Below are positions 25,822-33,540 of a DNA stretch of 64,000 nt, piece by piece. The stretch is taken from assembly GCF_036250065.1 (NCBI RefSeq), contig NZ_CP109199.1, positions 558,001-622,000 of the forward strand, read 5' to 3'. Position numbers and translations under genes: made by a program. This DNA is from Micromonospora sp. NBC_01699. GTDB taxonomy: Bacteria > Actinomycetota > Actinomycetes > Mycobacteriales > Micromonosporaceae. The notes beneath the pieces were generated by a model. It was not told the origin of the DNA. It worked only from the letters and a program-made list of their open reading frames with translations, and did not search any database. Numbering within the stretch: position 1 is the first letter of the stretch; every line of letters starts with the position of its first letter.

Positions 25822-25876
25822 GATCATGAAGTTAGCGCGGCGACACGCCGATGTCGGCCGCGCTAACTTCATGATC
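25822..25876. terminator. Long hairpin between convergent genes
   Basis: A perfect 19-bp stem (25822-25840 with 25858-25876, arm GATCATGAAGTTAGCGCGG) closes a 17-base loop that contains a further CGACA/TGTCG stem. It sits between livM and the reverse-strand lipoprotein and can terminate both. Confidence 0.85.
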
Positions 25877-25903
25877 GACCGAGGGGTCGGGTCAGGGTGG
25901 GGG

Positions 25904-26725
25904 TCAGGCGTTGATTAGTTCGTAGGCGGCGGCGGGTGCGGGTACTGCGTCGGCGGCGGCCGGGGCGGCTACGGGCGGGGCGGAGCCGTAGTCGGCGTAC
26001 GTGACGCTGTAGTCGTACGCCTTGGTCTTGCCCACCGCCGGTACGTTCACCACCAGGCTGGTGAGCCGGCCCTCGGCGTCCACGGTCGCCTGGAAGGGCA
26101 GGGTCTTCGCCGCCTCGCCGATCCCGGCGGCGGTCTCCTCGGCGAGAATGTTGGTACCGACCGCGCCGCTCAGGTCGACGGTGCCGGCGTACTTCCCGCC
26201 GCCGCTCTCGGTGATGGTCGTGTTCGCCAGCAGCGGCTTCAGGTCGGCCACGTCGGCGCTGCTCCAGGTGGTCGGCACGGCGTCCGCGCTGGTCAGCTTG
26301 GCCGGATCCAGCAGCATCCACTTGGCCGGCAGCTTGGGCAGACCGGTGAGGCCCTTGGTGTCGGTGAAACTGATCTTCGTCCAGGTGTCCTTGTCCACGG
26401 TCAGGTACGCCATGTGCATGGTGAAGCCCATCGACGGTTCCTTGTACGACATCCGCAGGTGCGTGCCCTTGACCTCGGGTGCCACCTCACCGGTGAGCGT
26501 CGTCTCCCAGTCCTTGATGGTGTACGCGAAACCGGGGCGGGTCTCGTCCGGAACAGCTGCGAGCAGCGTTTCCTTGGGATTGGGCGCCGCCGTCGCCGGT
26601 GCCGATGCCCCCGGCCCCGTCGCGTCCTGCCCGCATCCGGACAGCAGACCGGCTGCCACCGCGACCGCCGCGACGGTGACGGTCGCCCGTCGGAGGCCGT
26701 GAATCATGGTGTTTCGTCCCCGCAT
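25904..26725 (-). CDS. Secreted lipoprotein of unknown role
   Basis: This 273-residue protein has a signal peptide and a clear lipobox LLSGCG (Cys about residue 31). A Ser/Ala/Pro linker is followed by a beta-rich domain resembling actinobacterial LppX/LprG-like or DUF-type lipoproteins, with VDKDTWTKISFTD, WMLLDPAKL and ATVDAEGRLTSLVV. Those families carry lipids or act in the cell envelope, but the assignment here is tentative. ATG 26725 has GGAAG six bases upstream; ATG 26707 is an alternative. It is monocistronic and divergent from recQ. Confidence 0.75.
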   Translation of the reverse strand: MRGRNTMIHGLRRATVTVAAVAVAAGLLSGCGQDATGPGASAPATAAPNPKETLLAAVPDETRPGFAYTIKDWETTLTGEVAPEVKGTHLRMSYKEPSMGFTMHMAYLTVDKDTWTKISFTDTKGLTGLPKLPAKWMLLDPAKLTSADAVPTTWSSADVADLKPLLANTTITESGGGKYAGTVDLSGAVGTNILAEETAAGIGEAAKTLPFQATVDAEGRLTSLVVNVPAVGKTKAYDYSVTYADYGSAPPVAAPAAADAVPAPAAAYELINA

Positions 26726-26938
26726 GTTTGTCTTCCTGCTCTGTCCGCCCGGACGTACCGGGTGGGTGGCTTGTCTCGATCACGAGAGTGCTCGCACATA
26801 TTGCCGGACGGCTCCCGCTATATCGACCGGCCGCCCGGACGGGGAGTTCGCTCGTTCGGCGTCCCGCGTCGTCCGCTCTGGTCGTTTCCGGGCCCCGGGT
26901 GGGCCAACTCGTTTCGTCGGGACCGGGCGCTACCCGGT

Positions 26939-26990
26939 GTCGCGTTTCGGGAAAGCTCCGGCAGCTGCTTGGCGTCGCGTTTCGGGAAAG
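26939..26990. repeat. Two 17-bp direct repeats upstream of recQ
   Basis: GTCGCGTTTCGGGAAAG occurs at 26939-26955 and again at 26974-26990, 35 bp apart start to start. The second copy ends 27 bases before the recQ GTG. The location fits a promoter or operator, but no known box matches. Confidence 0.55.
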
Positions 26991-27017
26991 GTCCGTCCTC
27001 GCTGGTAGAAATGCCAG

Positions 27018-29198
27018 GTGACGGATGACCGGGTGGCGGTACGGGAACGGGCCGAGGCGGTGCTGCGCCGGCTCGCCGGTGATCATGCGCGGCTCCGGGA
27101 GGACCAGTGGCGGGCGATCGAGGCGCTGGTGGTCGACCAACGGCGGGTGCTCTGTGTGCAGCGCACCGGGTGGGGCAAGTCGGCGGTCTACTTCGTTGCC
27201 ACCGCGCTGCTGCGCGCCGGAGACGGGCGGTCCGGAGTCGGGGGTGGGGGAGTGGCCGCCGGGCCGACGGTGATCGTGTCGCCGCTGCTGGCGTTGATGC
27301 GCAACCAGGTCGAGGCGGCGGCTCGGGCGGGCATCCGGGCCCGTACGATCAACTCGGCGAACCTGGACGAATGGGATGAGATCGCCGGGGAGATCCACGC
27401 CGGTACGGTCGACGTCCTGCTGATCAGCCCGGAGCGGCTGAACAACCCGGACTTCCGGGACAGCGTGCTGCCCCGGCTCGCCGCCACCACCGGACTTCTC
27501 GTCGTCGACGAGGCGCACTGCGTCTCCGACTGGGGACACGACTTCCGGCCCGACTACCGCCGGCTGCGTACGTTCCTCGCCGGGCTGCCGGAGCGGACCC
27601 CGGTGCTCGCCACCACCGCCACCGCCAACCAGCGCGTCACCGACGACGTCGCCGAGCAGCTCAACACGGGTAACAAACCGGGGCAGGCCGGGGAGGCGTT
27701 GGTGCTGCGTGGGCCGCTGGACCGGGCCTCGCTGCGGTTGGCCGTACTCGACCTGCCCAGTCCGGCGCACCGGCTCGGCTGGCTTGCCGACCACCTCGAC
27801 GAGCTGCCCGGCTCCGGGATCATCTACACCCTCACCGTCGCGGCGGCCGGCGAGACGGCCGAGTTCCTCCGCTCCCGCGGGTACGCCGTCGCCGCGTACA
27901 CCGGGCAGTCCGACGACGCGGAACGCCGAGCCGCCGAACAGGACCTGCTCGACAACAAGATCAAGGCGCTGGTGGCAACGTCGGCGCTGGGCATGGGCTT
28001 CGACAAGCCGGACCTCGGCTTCGTCGCCCATCTGGGCGCACCGCCGTCGCCGATCGCCTACTACCAGCAGGTCGGCCGGGCCGGCCGGGCCGTCGAGCAC
28101 GCCGAGGTGCTGCTCCTGCCCGGTGCCGAGGACCAGGCGATCTGGCGCTACTTCGCCTCGCTCGCCTTCCCGCCCGAGCAGCAGGTACGCACGGTGCTCG
28201 CCGCTCTGCACCCCGACCGTCCACTGTCCACACCCGCCCTCGAACCGATCGTCGACCTGCGCCGTACCCGGCTCGAACTGATGCTCAAGGTGCTCGACGT
28301 CGACGGCGCGGTCCGCCGCGTACGCGGTGGTTGGTTGGCCACTGGCGAACCGTGGCACTACGACGAGGCCCGGCTGCGCCGGGTGGCCCAGGCGCGCACC
28401 GCCGAACAGCAGTCGATGCGCGAGTACGTCAGCACCACCGACTGCCGGATGGAGTTCCTCCGCCGCTGCCTGGACGACCCCGACGCCGTCCCCTGTGGAC
28501 GGTGCGACGGCTGCGCCGGTGCCCGCTACGACACCGGTGTCTCGGCGCCCGCGCTCGCCGCCGCGCAGGCGTGGCTCGGCCGCCCCGGCGTCGACATCGC
28601 GCCGAAGAAGCTCTGGCCGACGGGTCTGGAGGCGGTCGGCGTACCGCTGCGCGGCAAGATCGCGCCGAGTGAGCAGGCACTGCCCGGCCGGGCCCTCGGG
28701 CGCCTGTCCGACCTCGGTTGGGGCGGGCGGCTGCGGAGCCTCGTCGGCCCGGAGGCGGCCGACACGACGATCCCCGACGACGTCGCGGCGGCCATGGTCG
28801 AGGTGCTCCGGGACTGGTCACGCGGCACCGATCCGTGGCCGGCCCGACCGGTCGCGGTGGTCGCGATCGGCTCCCGTAGCCGCCCCCGACTCGTGCACAG
28901 CCTGGCCGAGCGGATCGCCACCATCGGCCGGTTACCGCTGCTCGGCGAGGTGCCGCCCCGGCAGGGCGCGTCCGGCGGCGACGGTCCGCGCGGCAACAGC
29001 GCTCAACGCGTACGCACGCTGCACGACGCCTTCGTCGTACCGCCGACGCTGGCCGACGCCCTCGCCAACCTCACCGGCCCGGTGTTGCTGATCGACGACA
29101 TCGTCGACTCCGGCTGGACCATGACCATGGTCGCCCGCCTACTCCGCCAATCCGGCGCCCCCACCATCCTCCCCCTCTCCCTCTCCCTCACCTCCTAA
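27018..29198 (+). CDS. recQ: RecQ-family DNA helicase with phosphoribosyltransferase-like tail
   Basis: This 726-residue superfamily 2 helicase has Walker A QRTGWGKSAV, the DEAH box VVDEAHCVSDWGHDFRPDYR and motif III ATTATANQ. Motifs V and VI are GMGFDKPDLGFV and QQVGRAGRA. A four-Cys zinc element (CRMEFLRRC, CGRCDGC) follows, as in RecQ. There is no HRDC domain. Instead the last ~200 residues end in VLLIDDIVDSGWTMTM, a phosphoribosyltransferase-like PRPP-loop motif. Such fused RecQ proteins occur in actinomycetes, and the role of the tail is unknown. It starts at GTG 27018. Confidence 0.9.
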   Translation: MTDDRVAVRERAEAVLRRLAGDHARLREDQWRAIEALVVDQRRVLCVQRTGWGKSAVYFVATALLRAGDGRSGVGGGGVAAGPTVIVSPLLALMRNQVEAAARAGIRARTINSANLDEWDEIAGEIHAGTVDVLLISPERLNNPDFRDSVLPRLAATTGLLVVDEAHCVSDWGHDFRPDYRRLRTFLAGLPERTPVLATTATANQRVTDDVAEQLNTGNKPGQAGEALVLRGPLDRASLRLAVLDLPSPAHRLGWLADHLDELPGSGIIYTLTVAAAGETAEFLRSRGYAVAAYTGQSDDAERRAAEQDLLDNKIKALVATSALGMGFDKPDLGFVAHLGAPPSPIAYYQQVGRAGRAVEHAEVLLLPGAEDQAIWRYFASLAFPPEQQVRTVLAALHPDRPLSTPALEPIVDLRRTRLELMLKVLDVDGAVRRVRGGWLATGEPWHYDEARLRRVAQARTAEQQSMREYVSTTDCRMEFLRRCLDDPDAVPCGRCDGCAGARYDTGVSAPALAAAQAWLGRPGVDIAPKKLWPTGLEAVGVPLRGKIAPSEQALPGRALGRLSDLGWGGRLRSLVGPEAADTTIPDDVAAAMVEVLRDWSRGTDPWPARPVAVVAIGSRSRPRLVHSLAERIATIGRLPLLGEVPPRQGASGGDGPRGNSAQRVRTLHDAFVVPPTLADALANLTGPVLLIDDIVDSGWTMTMVARLLRQSGAPTILPLSLSLTS

Positions 29199-29274
29199 CC
29201 CACCCGCCCCACCCCACCCACCCACCCCACCCGCCCCACCCGCCCCACCCCGCCCCACCCCGCCCCACCCCGCT
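29199..29274. repeat. C-rich low-complexity tract
   Basis: About 75 bp after recQ consist of repeated CCCACC and CGCCCCACC units. They directly precede the long hairpin and probably arose by slippage. Confidence 0.7.
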
Positions 29275-29336
29275 CGCGATCTAGGGCAAATACGTGTGAG
29301 TTGATCTTCAAATACACGTATTTGCCCTAGATCGCG
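29275..29336. terminator. 23-bp perfect hairpin between convergent genes
   Basis: A perfect 23-bp stem (29275-29297 with 29314-29336, arm starting CGCGATCTAGGGCAAATACG) closes a 16-base loop between recQ and the reverse-strand NlpC/P60 gene. Nearly the same core, GATCTAGGGCGAAT, occurs in the hairpin near 58.1 kb. Confidence 0.88.
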
Positions 29337-29442
29337 GACGGATTGGGGGGGAGGGGAGGGGGAGGAGGGAGGGGGTGGGGGTAGTCCCGGCCGTCCGCTA
29401 CATGAAGTGGCCCTGGTCGGGAGGGAGTGGGTCTACTTCGAG

Positions 29443-30423
29443 CTAGGTGGGGCGGCCGTAGCTGTGGATGGGTTGGTAGTTGACGTCTTCTAGTTGGACG
29501 GGTTTGCCGGATCTGGGGGCGTGGATGATGTTGCCGTTGCCGACGTAGATGGCGACGTGGTGGATGTCGGCGTAGTAGAAGATGAGGTCGCCTGGCTGCC
29601 GCTCGGCACGGCTGATCCGCTTCACCACGCGCCACTGCCGGGCCGCGTTGTGCGGCAACTGCACGCCGCCCGCGCGCCAAGCGGCAGCGGTCAGCCCGGA
29701 GCAGTCGTACCCGTCCGGGCCCTCGCCACCCCACTGGTACCGCTTGCCAAGCTGGGCGTACGCGAACCGGACCGCCGCCGCGGCGGCGCCGCTGCCGAGG
29801 TCGGGCGGGCGGGGAGCGGTCCGGGGTGGGGCGGGTTCACGTTCACCGGCGGCGTCGCGTAGCCGGCTCAACCGGCTGATTTCGCCCTCGATATGCTGCT
29901 TCCGCGTCGCCAACTGGCGTTCCTGGGCGCGCTGCTGTTCGTCCAGCGCCCGCGCCGCGGCCCTCGCCACGGAGAGCTGATCATGGGTGACCGCGAGCTG
30001 CGAGATCACCCGACGCTGGTCCCGGCTCAGCCGGTTCAACATCAACAGTGAGCCGAGCAGGTCGCCGGTGGTCGCGGTGAGCAGCGCCGAGACGGCCGCG
30101 AGCGGCTGTGCCCCGTGCCCCCGGTAGACCTGGGCCGCGAGCCGGGCCGCCTCCTCCCGGTGGACGGTCATGGTCTCCGCCAGCGCGGCCAGGTCGCGGT
30201 CCAGCTCGGCCGCCCGGACCCGGGTCCCGCGCAGCTCCTCGTGCAGGTCGTTGTACTGCTCGATCACGATTTCGAGCTGTTCCGCTGCGGCGGCGAGCTG
30301 CTGTTCGGTGGTCTTGCCGGGCGGTTCTGCACCGGCCGGCCGGGGCGCGGGGGCGAGCGCCAACATCACGGACACCCCGGCTGCGAACGCCGCAGTGCGG
30401 CGCGGTACGACGGTTGTCGGCAC
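29443..30423 (-). CDS. Secreted NlpC/P60 cell-wall endopeptidase
   Basis: This exported peptidoglycan hydrolase has a signal peptide, an N-terminal coiled-coil region of about 170 residues, a Pro/Ala linker and a C-terminal NlpC/P60 domain. The catalytic Cys is in DGYDCSGLTAAAW and the catalytic His in HHVAIYVGNGNIIHA. The family cleaves stem-peptide bonds, and the coiled coil commonly regulates access, as in RipA-type proteins. GTG 30423 (326 residues) gives a clean signal peptide; ATG 30495 would add 24 residues. The frame upstream to 30777 is low-complexity and is rejected. Confidence 0.88.
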   Translation of the reverse strand: MPTTVVPRRTAAFAAGVSVMLALAPAPRPAGAEPPGKTTEQQLAAAAEQLEIVIEQYNDLHEELRGTRVRAAELDRDLAALAETMTVHREEAARLAAQVYRGHGAQPLAAVSALLTATTGDLLGSLLMLNRLSRDQRRVISQLAVTHDQLSVARAAARALDEQQRAQERQLATRKQHIEGEISRLSRLRDAAGEREPAPPRTAPRPPDLGSGAAAAAVRFAYAQLGKRYQWGGEGPDGYDCSGLTAAAWRAGGVQLPHNAARQWRVVKRISRAERQPGDLIFYYADIHHVAIYVGNGNIIHAPRSGKPVQLEDVNYQPIHSYGRPT

Positions 30424-30647
30424 GATCTGTCCAACGATTGACCATCGGCGTTGGGGACGGGATGGCCCGGCGTCGGCGACAGGATCGTCCAACATTGGGG
30501 GACGGGATGATCCGAGGTTGGGGGCGGGGAGCGTTCGGCGTCGGCGGTGGGAGGCGTGCGGGATCTCCGGGCAGGTGGGGGTGAGCGGGGTGGTGGTGGA
30601 AGATCGACGGGGCTGGGTGTGGATGCTCGGGGGGTATTCTGCTCGGC

Positions 30648-31052
30648 ATGACCGACGAGCCGCTGGCCGAGGCCCCTCCCGCCGACCCCGCTCCGGCCTC
30701 CGTGAACCCCGCTCCGAGTCCTGCCACCGAGCACGGCAGCGAGCACGGCAGCGAGCACGGCAGCGAGCACGGGTCATACTGGTACGCCTCGGACAAGCAG
30801 GCCATCCTCGGTCGGCTGCGCCGGATCGAGGGCCAGGTACGCGGCCTGCACCGGATGGTCGAGGAGGACACGTACTGCATCGACGTGCTCACCCAGATCT
30901 CGGCCGCGACCAAGGCGCTTCAGGCGGTCGCGGTCAACCTGTTGGAGGGGCACATCGCGCATTGCGTGATGGAGGCGGCTCGGGACGGCAGTGATCCGTC
31001 CGCCAAGGTCAAGGAAGCGTCCAACGCCATCGCCCGCCTCGTGCGGTCGTAG
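30648..31052 (+). CDS. csoR: CsoR-type copper-sensing repressor
   Basis: This 134-residue metal-sensitive regulator has an all-helical DUF156 core, from ILGRLRRIEGQVRGLHRMV to the end. Cys77, His102 and Cys106 have the same spacing (25 and 4) as the Cu(I) ligands Cys36, His61 and Cys65 of M. tuberculosis CsoR, so copper is the likely effector. The first ~43 residues are an unusual extension rich in Pro, Ala and Glu with four EHGS repeats, possibly a further metal-binding tail. It is followed 12 bases later by a His-rich membrane protein gene, so the pair forms a probable copper-response operon. Confidence 0.9.
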   Translation: MTDEPLAEAPPADPAPASVNPAPSPATEHGSEHGSEHGSEHGSYWYASDKQAILGRLRRIEGQVRGLHRMVEEDTYCIDVLTQISAATKALQAVAVNLLEGHIAHCVMEAARDGSDPSAKVKEASNAIARLVRS

Positions 31053-31064
31053 AGGAGACCAGTC

Positions 31065-32210
31065 ATGTCGTCGGTGGTCGGGTCGGAGTCGGTGGCGACG
31101 GACGGCGAGTCGGTGGTCGGGTCGGGGTCGGTGGCGACGGACGGCGAGTCGGTGGTCGGGTCGGGGTCGGTGGCGACGGACGGCGAGTCGGTGGTCGGGT
31201 CGGGGTCGGTGGCGACGGACGGCGAGTCGGTGGTCGGGTCGGTGGCGACGGACGCCGAGCTGGAGCCGCCGCCGCCGCCGGCAGCGGAGCGTGGCACGGC
31301 CAGGACCGCTCTCTTTGTCGGCGGGTTGATTCTTGCCCTGGTCGGCGGGTTCGGGCTCGGCCGGCTGAACACCGACGCCGGCGGTTCGTCCGGTGGCGCG
31401 CCGGCTGGCGTGAGTGCCGGTGACCACACCCACGCGCCGGGCACCGGGGCGCACGAGCACGGTCCCGCGACGACCACGACCGGTGGCACCACCACGACCG
31501 GTACGGAGGTGGGCGGGCTCTCGCTCAGCGCCTCCGGCTTCACGCTGGTGCCGACGACCGGCACGTTCCAGGCCGGCCGGGCCCAGCCGTTCCAGTTCCG
31601 GGTGCTGGGCGCCGACCGTCGTCCGGTCACCGGGTTCACGGTCGTGCACGACAAGCCGCTGCACCTGGTGGTGGCCCGACGCGATCTCTCCGGCTACCAG
31701 CACCTGCATCCGACGATGTCCCCGGACGGCACCTGGACCGTGCCGCTGACGTTGCCGACGCCGGGAATCTGGCGGGCATACGCCGACTTCACCGCGCCCG
31801 ACGCCACCGGCAAGCAGACCGCGGCCACGCTCGGCGTCGACCTGGTGGTGGCCGGTGACTACGCCCCCGTGGCGCTGCCGGCGGCCGCCCGGGAGGCGAA
31901 CGTCGGGGAGTTCACGGTCACCTACGAGGGCACCCCGCAGGTGGGGGTGACCCAGCCGCTGCTGTTCCGGGTCTTCGCCAACGGCAGCCCGGTCGCCGGC
32001 CTGGAGCGCTACCTGGGCGCGTACGGGCACCTGGTCGCGTTGCGCGCGGGTGACCTGGGCTATGTGCACGTGCATCCGGAGGAGGAACTGGTCGGCGGGG
32101 CGGTGAAGTTCTGGGTGGCCGCGCCGAGTCCGGGCAGCTACCGGTTGTTCTTCGACTTCCAGGTCGCCGGGGTGGTGCGTACCGCCGAGTTCACGCTGAT
32201 CGTGGCCTGA
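31065..32210 (+). CDS. Membrane-anchored HxHP-motif protein, CsoR-linked
   Basis: This 381-residue protein has a repeat-rich N-terminus (about residues 3-65), one TM helix (TALFVGGLILALVGGFGLG) and a His-rich segment GDHTHAPGTGAHEHG. An extracytoplasmic part follows, with two beta-sandwich-like domains. HLHP and HVHP motifs occur once in each domain, and similar His pairs bind copper in YtkA/FixH-like or CopC-like proteins. With csoR directly upstream, binding or buffering of copper outside the membrane is the best inference. ATG 31065 follows GAGGAGA by six bases. The 39-bp tandem repeats at the N-terminus are unusual. Confidence 0.72.
   Translation: MSSVVGSESVATDGESVVGSGSVATDGESVVGSGSVATDGESVVGSGSVATDGESVVGSVATDAELEPPPPPAAERGTARTALFVGGLILALVGGFGLGRLNTDAGGSSGGAPAGVSAGDHTHAPGTGAHEHGPATTTTGGTTTTGTEVGGLSLSASGFTLVPTTGTFQAGRAQPFQFRVLGADRRPVTGFTVVHDKPLHLVVARRDLSGYQHLHPTMSPDGTWTVPLTLPTPGIWRAYADFTAPDATGKQTAATLGVDLVVAGDYAPVALPAAAREANVGEFTVTYEGTPQVGVTQPLLFRVFANGSPVAGLERYLGAYGHLVALRAGDLGYVHVHPEEELVGGAVKFWVAAPSPGSYRLFFDFQVAGVVRTAEFTLIVA
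31071..31259 (+). repeat. 39-bp tandem repeat in coding sequence
   Basis: Four 39-bp units (31071-31109, 31110-31148, 31149-31187, 31188-31226; unit begins TCGGTGGTCGGGTCGG) and a shortened 33-bp fifth unit (31227-31259) are almost identical. They keep the frame and encode SVVGSGSVATDGE-type 13-mers on the cytoplasmic side of the TM helix. Near identity implies recent expansion. Confidence 0.92.
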
Positions 32211-32241
32211 GCCGGCACGACCGGGCCACAAACGGCGGGGC

Positions 32242-32706
32242 TCAACCGGCCTTGCGGACCGGGCGTTGGGCGAGGTAACGCAGCAGGTCGCGGATCAGTT
32301 GCTTCTCGTCCGTCGGCACGCTCGGGTCGGCGAGCCGGGTCAGGATCACCCGTACGTCCGCGTCTATCTGGGCGTCGGCGCGCTTCGCGGCCCGACCCGT
32401 CCGGATTCCGGTGCCGGTCGGGGACTGCCGGCGTTCGTCCCGTGCCGGTTCACCGTCGGGCAGGCCGAGCGCCCGGAACGCCGCCGTGACCGGTACGTCG
32501 AGCGCGGCGCAGAAGCCGCGCACCTTCGCCAGTTCGGGGTAGTCGTGCCAGTCGCCGGCCAACCAACGGAACACCGTGGACCGTCCGACGCCGGTGTGGG
32601 CGGCCAGGTCGGTGACGCTCCAGCCGCGTTCGTCCTTGGCGTCGTCGATGGCCCGGCGTACGAAGCGGGCAAATGCCGCCTGGGGCGAGTCCGATGCGGC
32701 ACCCAT
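32242..32706 (-). CDS. XRE-type helix-turn-helix regulator
   Basis: This 154-residue protein has a Cro/C1-type HTH around residues 15-75: ARFVRRAIDDAKDERGWSVT, DLAAHTGVGRSTVFRWL, then FCAALDVPVTAAFRALGLP. The C-terminal ~60 residues are helical with DEKQLIRDLLRYLAQRP and may mediate dimerisation. Small regulators of this kind are numerous in Micromonosporaceae-type genomes, and the target is unknown. ATG 32706 is preferred because AGGAGAGG lies about 12 bases upstream; the frame further upstream looks non-coding. Confidence 0.82.
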   Translation of the reverse strand: MGAASDSPQAAFARFVRRAIDDAKDERGWSVTDLAAHTGVGRSTVFRWLAGDWHDYPELAKVRGFCAALDVPVTAAFRALGLPDGEPARDERRQSPTGTGIRTGRAAKRADAQIDADVRVILTRLADPSVPTDEKQLIRDLLRYLAQRPVRKAG

Positions 32707-33122
32707 TGTCAGTGGACAGCCCTCTCCTGTTGGAGCACGACCTTTGCCCCTTGAGCGTAGTGGTAACTCGGTGCATCGCCACTCAACCAATCATGGGCCG
32801 GTCTCGTGGCCGGGACTGCCGCCGTGACCGAACCGAGTCGGGCCGACGACCGGCCCCACCCCGTCCCGGCGCGACGAGCCTGGTCGGGAGGCCGACCGGG
32901 AGAGCGCGGGGGGCTAACCGAGAGAGCGCTGGAGGCCGACCGGGGACGGTGGAAGGTCGCGCCGGCCGGAGGTGGCCAACACGCCCGGTGACTGGTTGAA
33001 TCCACTATGCTCGACCATCGCGCGGGTCGACCGGCCGTAACGGGCTCGGCCAACCGGCGACCATCGTCTGGCGTCTATCGCCTGCGGACCCGTCCCCACC
33101 TAGGCGAGTGAAGAGGATCAAC
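32707..33122. other. Intergenic region between divergent genes
   Basis: These 416 bp have no convincing gene. A 14-bp direct repeat GGAGGCCGACCGGG occurs at 32887-32900 and 32931-32944. The region must contain the promoters of the HTH gene (left) and the small membrane protein (right), but no clear boxes are visible. Confidence 0.5.
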
Positions 33123-33527
33123 GTGGCCGCTCCAGCCCAACCGCTTCCGCACCGACCCGGGTCGATCAGCCTGTTCTTCGTGGTCAAGGCCGCCATCTTC
33201 GCGGCCGGGTTCTGGACCTGGCTGCTGGTGCTGGTCTTCACCCGGACCGAGGCCACGAGTCTGCACCTCCTGGCCGCCACCGGAACGATCATCACCACCC
33301 TGGTGTCGGTGCTGCTCGGCGTCCGGATGGCGCTGCAACGCAACGCGGCGCGGCGGCACGCCGAACTCAAGCGGCTGCTCGTCGACATCTCCTGGAACGC
33401 GTTCGCCGCCGCCGGCAACGCCGAGGTCGAGACCAGCGGCAACGTCGTACCGTTTCCGACCGCGGCCTACGACGCCGCGACGTCCGGACGTACGCCGGGC
33501 GACAGCAACGGCGACCGCCGCCGCTGA
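33123..33527 (+). CDS. Small two-helix membrane protein
   Basis: This 134-residue protein has two TM helices (about residues 18-40 and 48-70), a basic loop RMALQRNAARRHAELKRLL, and a polar C-terminal tail that is probably cytoplasmic. No family is recognised. GTG 33123 is chosen because AGAGGA lies five bases upstream; GTG 33108 lies in frame upstream but has no ribosome binding site. It converges on the methyltransferase gene with a 13-base gap. Confidence 0.7.
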   Translation: MAAPAQPLPHRPGSISLFFVVKAAIFAAGFWTWLLVLVFTRTEATSLHLLAATGTIITTLVSVLLGVRMALQRNAARRHAELKRLLVDISWNAFAAAGNAEVETSGNVVPFPTAAYDAATSGRTPGDSNGDRRR

Positions 33528-33540
33528 GCCCGGGCCGCCG

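Noticed and set aside
29199-29442. Possible small gene in the C-rich tract after recQ
   Set aside because: Low-complexity CCCACC repeats and a terminator hairpin; no start with a ribosome binding site.
30424-30777. N-terminal extension of the NlpC/P60 protein to 30777
   Set aside because: The extension is Arg/Pro/Ser-rich shadow sequence overlapping csoR; the signal peptide begins near 30423.
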